Source of the DNA: Candidatus Caldarchaeum sp.
GTDB taxonomy: Archaea > Thermoproteota > Nitrososphaeria_A > Caldarchaeales > Caldarchaeaceae
Length of the DNA stretch: 7,072 bases
Assembly (NCBI GenBank): GCA_025054795.1
Contig: JANWZU010000104.1
Coordinates: forward strand, 1-7,072
Direction of reading: 5' to 3'
The notes under the pieces were generated by a model. That model was not told the DNA's origin, made no database searches, and was given only the letters and a program-made list of their open reading frames with translations. The translations under genes and the position numbers were made by a program. Position 1 is the stretch's first letter; every line of letters begins with the position of its first letter. This document shows, one piece after another, positions 1 to 5,210 of the stretch.

Positions 1-3
1 CAT

Positions 4-315
4 ATGCCCGAGGAGAAGAATGAAAAGGTGATAGAGCTTGACTATCTTGAGACGCCGAAGGGCCCTGTAGCCCGCTTCGACGGTGTGAAACAATTGGCTG
101 AGTTGATTGTCGAGGTTTTCGAGGAGATTGAGAAGCTTAACGCCAAGCTCAGCTCAATATCAAGGGAGGAGAAAGCTCCTCAAGGGTTCGAGGAAAAGCT
201 GAAGGAAATCGAAAACCAGCTAACAGTTTTGTCGGACGACATGCGTGAAGTTCTTAACGCATTGGGAGAGCTGTCGGCGACCGTGGCGCAGATCAGGAAA
301 GCCCTAAAGCTATGA
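4..315 (+). CDS. Small acidic coiled-coil protein of unknown function
   Basis: An open frame of 103 codons from ATG to TGA. I do not recognise a family. Residues 1-30 form a charged, non-helical-looking N-terminus. From about residue 28 (LAELIVEVFEEIEKLNAKL) and again from about 62 to the end, heptad-like spacing of Leu/Ile/Val with many Glu and Lys indicates two amphipathic helices that probably form a coiled coil. There is no signal peptide, membrane segment or Cys, so a soluble cytoplasmic protein or small adaptor is likely. The frame is still open at bases 1-3, so a start upstream of the window cannot be excluded, and no ribosome site is visible. The 3' end overlaps the convergent coiled-coil gene by 6 nt. 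A functional link between these two coiled-coil neighbours is possible but unproven. Confidence 0.7.
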   Translation: MPEEKNEKVIELDYLETPKGPVARFDGVKQLAELIVEVFEEIEKLNAKLSSISREEKAPQGFEEKLKEIENQLTVLSDDMREVLNALGELSATVAQIRKALKL

Positions 316-1143
316 CGTCAGGAAGGCGCGCCTCATCTCGGTGATTAGCTCGTTCAACTCTGTTCTTCGCCTCTCCATCTGAGCGATTTCGTTAGATAGC
401 GACTCCTTGTACGCCTCCAGCTTGGAAACCTCCTCCCGAAGCCTGTTGGCCGCCGCTATCATCCTCTCGGCCTCTGCCTTACTTTGCTCCAGCGCGGCAA
501 GCTTCTCCTCATATTCTTTCTCCCTCCTAATCATCCTCTCCATCCTAATCTCTCGAAGCTTGAACATCTTATCCATCTCCTTCCCGAAGTTCTCCAGCTT
601 TTTCTGCGCATCTTCGAAGGCAGTCAAATACCTGTCGTTCAATACACGGATCTCCTCCTCAAGGCTCATTTTCTTGTTCATCAGGGTTTTGAGAATTTCT
701 TGAGCCTCTGTAATCTGCCGCTCTTTCTGCTCGAGCTCGGCCTTCCACTTTACAACCTCCTCCCGCAAAGCATTCAACCCGTCTCTCTCCGCCTTAAACT
801 TCTGGTTCTCCCTGACTAACTGCTCCCGCTCCCTCTTAAGAAGCTCGGTTATTTCCTGAAGGCTTTCATGAATAGCCTTCAGCTGTTCGGTGGTTCCCTT
901 AAACTCGTCTATTGTCTCGTTCAAAACAGCTCCTCGGGCGAGGATCTCCTGCATGTTGGCCATTATTTTGTGGGGAGCTGAGAACTGTTCTATAACTAGT
1001 CTAACATCCTCTTTGAGCTTCGATAAAGCCTCCTCAACAAGACCTATCCTTTCCTCCATCCTGTCGATTAGCTGGACCCTCAGGGCCGCAACTTCTTTAC
1101 GCAGGTCAGAGACGTTGTCCGTACGCTTTGGAAGCAGGCCCAT
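310..1143 (-). CDS. Long coiled-coil protein of unknown function
   Basis: A protein of about 277 residues from the ATG at 1143, almost entirely predicted coiled coil. Helix 1 covers about residues 10-54. A break with Ser-Ala-Pro follows near 55-57, then continuous heptad-rich helix from about 60 to 270, very rich in Glu, Lys, Arg and Leu. A basic patch lies near residues 195-213 (KLREIRMERMIRREKEYEEK). No Cys, membrane segment or enzymatic motif is visible; a structural or scaffold role is inferred only from the fold. The frame stays open to an ATG at 1230 and has another at 1164. I prefer 1143 because a TATA box (1173-1166) lies 30 nt upstream, as in the other near-leaderless genes here, and the extra N-terminal residues look unlike the rest. 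The ATG at 1164 has an AGGG about 9 nt upstream and remains a real alternative. Transcription diverges from the RING-like membrane gene. Confidence 0.75.
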   Translation of the reverse strand: MGLLPKRTDNVSDLRKEVAALRVQLIDRMEERIGLVEEALSKLKEDVRLVIEQFSAPHKIMANMQEILARGAVLNETIDEFKGTTEQLKAIHESLQEITELLKREREQLVRENQKFKAERDGLNALREEVVKWKAELEQKERQITEAQEILKTLMNKKMSLEEEIRVLNDRYLTAFEDAQKKLENFGKEMDKMFKLREIRMERMIRREKEYEEKLAALEQSKAEAERMIAAANRLREEVSKLEAYKESLSNEIAQMERRRTELNELITEMRRAFLTS

Positions 1144-1165
1144 GGGGTATTGATTAAACTGCATG

Positions 1166-1173
1166 GTTATAAA
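1166..1173 (-). promoter_or_regulatory. TATA box for the minus-strand coiled-coil gene
   Basis: On the minus strand the sequence reads TTTATAAC, with its first T 30 nt upstream of the ATG at 1143. Archaeal TATA boxes centre about 26-27 nt before the transcription start, so this box would give an almost leaderless mRNA starting at that ATG. No clear purine-rich BRE is visible, and TTATAA is itself symmetric, so orientation is inferred from the gene layout. Confidence 0.55.
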
Positions 1174-1200
1174 CCCTACTCGCACTAGAAAAACCGATAA

Positions 1201-1214
1201 CCCCTTCGAAGGGG
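1201..1214. promoter_or_regulatory. Perfect 14-bp palindrome between divergent promoters, candidate operator
   Basis: CCCCTTCGAAGGGG is a perfect inverted repeat without a spacer. It sits between the two outward-facing TATA boxes with its centre (1207.5) within half a base of the midpoint of the TTTATAA pair (1207). Its edges are about 27 bp from each box, where archaeal activators or repressors can act on both promoters. A dimeric transcription factor binding here is an inference. If the coiled-coil gene started at 1230 the palindrome would instead be coding. Confidence 0.45.
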
Positions 1215-1240
1215 CAGGATGCGTGCTCATGAGACATGTT

Positions 1241-1248
1241 TTTATAAG
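1241..1248 (+). promoter_or_regulatory. TATA box for the RING-like membrane gene and glyS
   Basis: TTTATAAG begins 34 nt before the ATG at 1275, predicting a transcription start about 3-7 nt ahead of the start codon. It probably drives both the membrane RING-like gene and the glycyl-tRNA synthetase gene. No Shine-Dalgarno sequence precedes the ATG, consistent with a near-leaderless mRNA. Confidence 0.6.
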
Positions 1249-1274
1249 GTGCTTTTGTAAGCCATTAAAGCAGA

Positions 1275-1958
1275 ATGATAGTCTCGGAACAGAAGCTGTT
1301 GATTAGGTTTTTCAAGCTAGGTTCCCTGCTTGCTCTAGCCGCCAGCATCCACATCTTAACCCTCCTTCTACCATGGTACGCGGTTAGAGCTGACACAGTC
1401 TCTAGGACCCTTTTAAGCGGTTATCTTCTTACCGAGACGTTGGTCTTATCGGTGTCTGGGGGTGTGTTGGCGGGCGTCTCGCTTCTCGCAACGTCATTCT
1501 CGTCGAAGACCGGGACTGTAAGAACGGTGTTGGCGACTCTTTCGATTCTTGGAGGAGTCCTTGCGCTCATCTCACCCCTCTATCTCAGCACAGTCATACT
1601 GCCTAGGCTGAACGTCTCAGGAGACCCCGACCTAGGTTTCTTCGCCTCGCTTTTCTCCGCAATAATTCTTATGGCTTTAGGCTTCGCAGTCCTCTTGACA
1701 AGGCCTCAGAGGGTTGAGCAACCATATCCGCAATACGTTGAAACCGAACAGTCTTACGTCTCTCCACCTCCGGAAGAAACTTCGTTGGAGAGAGTTGAAA
1801 ACGTTGAAGACGCTGTGTGCCCAATCTGCTACACGCAAGTCACTGCAGAGAACGCTGTCAGATGCAGCAGCTGCGGAGTAGTGTTCCACTCCGGATGTGC
1901 AGAGGCTTACGTCAACATAAACGGTACATGCCCCAACTGCGGAAGAACAGTAGTATGA
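1275..1958 (+). CDS. Four-TM membrane protein with C-terminal RING/PHD-like zinc finger
   Basis: A 227-residue protein in two parts. Residues 1-145 hold four likely membrane helices (about 10-36, 50-74, 82-108 and 118-142), placing both ends on the same side, probably the cytoplasm. A Pro/Glu/Tyr-rich linker (about 145-180) follows. The last 46 residues carry eight metal ligands: C182-x2-C185-x11-C197-x2-C200-x4-H205-x2-C208-x10-C219-x2-C222. This C4-H-C3 order is that of RING-CH/PHD-type binuclear treble clefs and resembles the prokaryotic RING families; in a cross-brace, C182/C185/H205/C208 and C197/C200/C219/C222 would each bind one zinc. Some archaea, notably Caldiarchaeum, have ubiquitin-like conjugation with RING proteins, so a membrane E3-like or adaptor role is possible, but no ubiquitin, E1 or E2 gene is in this window. 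A metal-binding protein-interaction domain without ligase activity is equally compatible. It is 15 nt upstream of glyS and probably cotranscribed. The ATG is supported by the TATA box at 1241. Confidence 0.85.
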   Translation: MIVSEQKLLIRFFKLGSLLALAASIHILTLLLPWYAVRADTVSRTLLSGYLLTETLVLSVSGGVLAGVSLLATSFSSKTGTVRTVLATLSILGGVLALISPLYLSTVILPRLNVSGDPDLGFFASLFSAIILMALGFAVLLTRPQRVEQPYPQYVETEQSYVSPPPEETSLERVENVEDAVCPICYTQVTAENAVRCSSCGVVFHSGCAEAYVNINGTCPNCGRTVV

Positions 1959-1973
1959 TGCGGTGCAGTGCTG

Positions 1974-3422
1974 ATGGGTCTCGATGAGGTTGTGAAACTA
2001 GGCCTTGAGAGAGGGTTTTTCTTCCCCTCCGCAGAGATATATCCCAACACCCCCGCTGGGTTTTGGGACTACGGCCATCTGGGTGCGTTGATGAAGCAGA
2101 AATTCATCTCCGCTTGGCACAGGTTAATCGTTAGAAAAGACGAGATGATACTGGTGGACGGATCTCAGATACTTCCACGCGGCGTTTTCGCAGCCTCAGG
2201 CCATCTAGACACCTTTGTAGACCCCGTCAGCAAATGCCTCGTCTGCGGAGCTGTTCACAGAATAGACAGGCTAATAGAGGAGAAGACAGGGTTGAAAGTT
2301 CCTGAAAGAACCTCTCCCGAGCAGATCGACTCAATTATAGAGCAGACAGGGGTCAGATGTCCTTTGTGCGGTGGCGGGCTTGGTAAAGTATCGCTTTTCA
2401 ACATGATGTTCAAGGTGGCGGTAGGCGCCGCCGGCGAGGAAGCTTACCTCCGCCCCGAGACATGCCAGAACATCTTTGTGGATTTTCAGAGGCTCTATAA
2501 GATCTCGAGGAGAAAGCTTCCAATAGCTGTGGCTCAGGTGGGGAGGAGCTTCAGGAACGAGGTTTCGCCGAGGCAGTCTCTTCTGCGGCTTAGAGAGTTC
2601 ACGCAGGCCGAGGTTGAAGTTTTCTACAACCCGAAAAAGGTTGACGGGGGACTAGCTGAACGTGTAAAGCACAAATCCCTAAACCTTACAGTTGAAAGCG
2701 GAGTTAAATCCGTCAAATGCAGCGAAGCTGTCGAATCTGGCCATGTTTCAAGCTGGCTTGTTGCCTACTATCTATCACTTCTGCAGGAGTTTTATCTATC
2801 GCTGGGTTTACCACTTGAACACATCAGGTTCAGGAGGTTAGGGCCCGACGAAAAGGCTTTCTACGCAGCCGAGGCGTGGGACCTTGAAGCTTTGATTGAT
2901 AACGACTGGGTTGAGCTTGTCGCATGCAACAACAGAACCGACTACGACCTGAGCGGCCACTCACGTGTAAGCGGCGCCGACCTAAGGATTGTAGAAGACG
3001 GGGAAAGCCTCGTACCCCATGTCTTCGAGCTCTCGATGGGGGTTGACCGAAGTCTTCTGGCGCTGCTTGAGAACGCCTACAAAGTTGAAGGCGACAGAAC
3101 AGTCCTAAAGCTTCACCCATACCTAGCCCCCTATACTGCAGCTGTCTTCCCGTTGATGGACAAGCCTGAGCTTAGCACCTATGCGCGGAAGGTTTACGAA
3201 GACCTTAAGCTGGATTTCGATGTCTTCTACGACGAAAGCGGAAGCATAGGAAGGAGATACAGAAGGCAGGACGAAATAGGAACACCATTCTGCATAACGG
3301 TTGACTACCAGACCCTTGAAGACAACACAGTCACAGTCAGAGACCGGGACACGATGAAGCAGGAGAGGGTGAACGCATCAAACCTAAAAAATCATCTAAA
3401 TGAAAAACTCTACCTTAAATGA
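1974..3422 (+). CDS. glyS: Glycyl-tRNA synthetase, archaeal/eukaryotic alpha2 type
   Basis: A class II aminoacyl-tRNA synthetase that activates glycine with ATP and charges tRNA-Gly in the cytoplasm; expected to be a homodimer. Counting from the ATG at 1974 (482 residues), motif 1 lies near 28-55 (GFWDYGHLG). A putative zinc site is formed by C88/C91 and C129/C132. The glycine-pocket segment YLRPETCQNIF is at 158-168, motif 2 at 192-216 (FRNEVSPRQ, RLREFTQAE) and motif 3 at 353-369 (LSMGVDRSLLALLENAY). The anticodon-binding domain runs from about 377 (LKLHPYLAPY) to 466, with IGRRYRRQDEIGTPF-like residues near 425-440. The length is on the short side for archaeal enzymes, which are often 500-570 residues. 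An in-frame GTG at 1968 could add two residues, but the ATG has a GGTG 8 nt upstream that can pair with the 16S tail. The YLRPETAQGIF element usual in the family reads TCQNIF here. Confidence 0.95.
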   Translation: MGLDEVVKLGLERGFFFPSAEIYPNTPAGFWDYGHLGALMKQKFISAWHRLIVRKDEMILVDGSQILPRGVFAASGHLDTFVDPVSKCLVCGAVHRIDRLIEEKTGLKVPERTSPEQIDSIIEQTGVRCPLCGGGLGKVSLFNMMFKVAVGAAGEEAYLRPETCQNIFVDFQRLYKISRRKLPIAVAQVGRSFRNEVSPRQSLLRLREFTQAEVEVFYNPKKVDGGLAERVKHKSLNLTVESGVKSVKCSEAVESGHVSSWLVAYYLSLLQEFYLSLGLPLEHIRFRRLGPDEKAFYAAEAWDLEALIDNDWVELVACNNRTDYDLSGHSRVSGADLRIVEDGESLVPHVFELSMGVDRSLLALLENAYKVEGDRTVLKLHPYLAPYTAAVFPLMDKPELSTYARKVYEDLKLDFDVFYDESGSIGRRYRRQDEIGTPFCITVDYQTLEDNTVTVRDRDTMKQERVNASNLKNHLNEKLYLK

Positions 3423-3434
3423 TGTTGACGCAGA

Positions 3435-3442
3435 TTTAAATA
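3435..3442 (+). promoter_or_regulatory. TATA box for nuoA-nuoH
   Basis: TTTAAATA begins 31 nt before the nuoA ATG at 3466 in the short gap after glyS, so the nuoA mRNA is probably leaderless. An 8-bp palindrome CGCTAGCG followed by five T (3448-3460) lies between the box and the start codon; it could contribute to termination of the upstream glyS transcript or be chance. Confidence 0.6.
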
Positions 3443-3465
3443 ATCGCCGCTAGCGTTTTTCACCG

Positions 3466-3822
3466 ATGTCGAGCACCGATGCGCTGATATACTACACGGT
3501 TCTTTCAGTAGCTCTTCCCTTCATCCTTTTACTAGCCAACAAGCTTCTGGCTTCCGGGCGTAAATCTAGGAGGAAGAGGCTTTCCTTCGAGAGCGGTCAG
3601 GTTCCGTTCGAATGGGGTGAGACCTCTTTTCCAGTAGAGTATTTTCCATACGCCATCATTTACGTTGCGTATGCGGTTCTGTCCGTTGCTGTTTTTATCT
3701 CAGCCGTGGCCATAATCGACAACCCGCAGTCCGCATTCAACTTGGTGCTGCTGCTCGGTGTGTTGAGCGCTTCTTCCGTCTACGCTGCCCTCAGCTTGAA
3801 GGAATTGCCGCAGAGGCTGTGA
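3466..3822 (+). CDS. nuoA: NADH-quinone oxidoreductase (complex I) subunit A
   Basis: A 118-residue membrane protein with three likely helices (about 7-28, 59-82 and 89-112), the usual size and topology of NuoA/ND3. The family hallmark FESG (41-44) with a following Pro lies in the loop after helix 1, which in complex I reaches the quinone-binding region. The next segment (VEYFPYAIIYVAYAVL, 57-72) aligns with the conserved helix that normally reads FxVIFDVE. Here the Asp and Glu of that motif are Ala70 and Leu72, and a third family carboxylate in helix 3 appears to be Asn92. The gene starts a two-gene unit with nuoH, whose start is 3 nt after this stop. The NuoB, C and D genes that commonly follow nuoA are absent here. 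As for other archaeal complexes, the electron donor may be ferredoxin or F420H2 rather than NADH; the window does not show which. Confidence 0.85.
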   Translation: MSSTDALIYYTVLSVALPFILLLANKLLASGRKSRRKRLSFESGQVPFEWGETSFPVEYFPYAIIYVAYAVLSVAVFISAVAIIDNPQSAFNLVLLLGVLSASSVYAALSLKELPQRL

Positions 3823-3825
3823 GAC

Positions 3826-4857
3826 ATGGTTGTTCCCATACCTCCGCCCCTAGACCAGCTGATACGGTTCATAGCCAGCGAGCCTTTCGTCAAAGCAGCC
3901 ATCTTTCCCGGAGCAACTTTCGTAGCAGTTCTAGGAATACTCTCCGTCTGGTATGAGAGGAAGCTTTTGGCCAGAGTGATGCTCAGGATAGGGCCTTTCC
4001 ACGTAGGCAAGTACGGTGGATGGCTTCAGGTCATAGCCGACGCAGTAAAGTTTCTCTCAAAAGAATACATTATTCCAGCACGAGCTAGGAGGAAGCTTTT
4101 TGTGTCCATGCCTATGGCTGCGCTGTTGTTAGCTGCCTTGCTGTTCGCCTTCATACCTTTCAGCGAGTACTGGGTGATTTACAGGTCTGACATCAGCGTG
4201 CTTCTGGTCTTTCTTTTGCTGGCTGTTTCCCCTATACCCTTCATCGTTGCGGGATGGGCTTCGGGCAGCAAGTACAGCTTCATAGGAATGATAAGGTTCG
4301 CTTTTCAGATATTCGCCTACGAAATACCGCTGTTCTTGGCCTTGACCGGGGTCATCATAGCAGCTAGGTCTTTCGACATAGTTGACATAGTCAACGCTCA
4401 AGCGGCGGTTCCGTTTGCAATAACTCAGTTCATAGGCTTCCTCGTTTTCTTCATCGCTGCCGTGAGCGAGGCTGAGAGAATACCCTTCGACCTGCCCACA
4501 GCCGAGCAGGAGCTTGTCGAAGGATGGATGGTGGAGTACGGCTCGGTGGGCTTCCTGACCATACAGCTGGCCATGTACACCAAACTCGACGCTCTGGTGT
4601 TCTTCACGGTCAACATGTATTTGGGCGGCTGGCACGGCCCGTCTCTTCCTGGACTTCCGGATACCGTGGCGCAACCCTTATGGGTCTTCGTGAAATTCTT
4701 GACTGTTTTGACGATTATTCTGCTTTTCCGAGGGGTCTACACACGTATAACCATGAGGAGGATTCTTGACTTGGGTTGGCGGGTGCTTATACCTCTAGCG
4801 CTGATAAACCTGTTCATAGTAAGCCTAACGGTGTATCTTCCAACCTTGGTCGGCTAG
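3826..4857 (+). CDS. nuoH: NADH-quinone oxidoreductase (complex I) subunit H
   Basis: A 343-residue polytopic protein with about eight membrane helices, the normal length for NuoH/ND1, which forms the quinone chamber and the link from the Fe-S arm to the proton-pumping membrane arm. Family motifs in order: YERKLLARVMLRIGP (43-57); ADAVKF plus KE near 71-80; GWASGSKYSFIGMIR (143-157); QIFAYEIPL (161-169, with the conserved Glu166); ERIPFDLPTAEQELVEG (217-233); VEYGSVGF (236-243); FRGVYTRITMRRILDLGW (301-318). Aligning to E. coli NuoH, D213, E218, E220 and E228 are retained, but the position of E216 is Thr225 and that of E241 is Met250. AGAGG (3812-3816) 9 nt before the ATG is a good ribosome site. 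The TAG stop shares the palindrome CTAG with the stop of the convergent gene. Confidence 0.95.
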   Translation: MVVPIPPPLDQLIRFIASEPFVKAAIFPGATFVAVLGILSVWYERKLLARVMLRIGPFHVGKYGGWLQVIADAVKFLSKEYIIPARARRKLFVSMPMAALLLAALLFAFIPFSEYWVIYRSDISVLLVFLLLAVSPIPFIVAGWASGSKYSFIGMIRFAFQIFAYEIPLFLALTGVIIAARSFDIVDIVNAQAAVPFAITQFIGFLVFFIAAVSEAERIPFDLPTAEQELVEGWMVEYGSVGFLTIQLAMYTKLDALVFFTVNMYLGGWHGPSLPGLPDTVAQPLWVFVKFLTVLTIILLFRGVYTRITMRRILDLGWRVLIPLALINLFIVSLTVYLPTLVG

Positions 4858-5210
4858 CCTTTCCTCATCCGCTTTAGCTTGAACTCAAGCCCAGTCGTTA
4901 TTATGTTTGCCCTTACGATCGTGTAGACAACTTGGTCCAGAAGCCTGCCGTGAACCAAGTCATCCATCTTGTCAGAATGGCTTCGGGATATCTCGTCCAT
5001 GGCCTTGAGGTTGTTCTCTAGGTCAAGCCTTCCCGATAGGGAAGGATATTGTTTGTGGGTTTTGAGACGCTCATGCGCCTCTACAGCCTTCCTCAGGAAC
5101 CCGTAGTCCTCGGTGTCGAGAAAATTTCTTAAAGCCTTAACAACATCCCTCAAACCTCTATGCAGTTCAAGCACCTCCGGCCTCTCCTTAGGCGAGAGCT
5201 CGTGAGACAC
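4854..5210 (-). CDS. Small helical protein of unknown function, end of the cox/nuoI operon
   Basis: A soluble-looking protein of about 118 residues, rich in Leu, Arg, Lys, Glu and His, with four or so predicted helices and no Cys, membrane segment or recognised domain. The C-terminus is strongly basic (KLKRMRKG). I do not recognise the family. The frame is open to ATGs at 5249 and 5216. I chose the GTG at 5210 because GAGGGG (5222-5217) lies 6 nt upstream of it and the sequence TAGTG makes its first base the last base of the NuoI-like stop codon, a typical coupled arrangement. From the ATG at 5216 the protein would be 120 residues, from 5249 it would be 131. Its place as the last gene after cox1, a two-TM protein and NuoI suggests an accessory or assembly role in respiration, but only by context. 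The 3' end overlaps nuoH by 4 nt. Confidence 0.7.
   Translation of the reverse strand: MSHELSPKERPEVLELHRGLRDVVKALRNFLDTEDYGFLRKAVEAHERLKTHKQYPSLSGRLDLENNLKAMDEISRSHSDKMDDLVHGRLLDQVVYTIVRANIITTGLEFKLKRMRKG

Noticed and set aside
324..333. Palindrome AGGCGCGCCT near the convergent gene ends
   Set aside because: It encodes part of the C-terminus of the coiled-coil protein (Arg-Arg-Ala region) and a 10-bp palindrome in coding DNA is easily chance.
407..1153. Three plus-strand open frames (407-703, 484-819, 890-1153) opposite the long coiled-coil gene
   Set aside because: They are Ser/Leu-rich complements of a Glu/Lys-rich coiled-coil coding strand, with no ribosome site or family signature.
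2830..3120. Minus-strand frame inside glyS
   Set aside because: It covers conserved glyS coding sequence around motif 3 and has no support of its own.
3448..3460. CGCTAGCG followed by five T as a terminator for glyS
   Set aside because: An 8-bp palindrome leaves no workable loop for a stable hairpin, and five T is short for an archaeal terminator; kept only as a remark under the nuoA promoter.
4129..4674. Minus-strand frame of 181 codons opposite nuoH
   Set aside because: The nuoH product on the plus strand is unambiguous, and the antisense product has a biased, charged, domain-free composition typical of a shadow.
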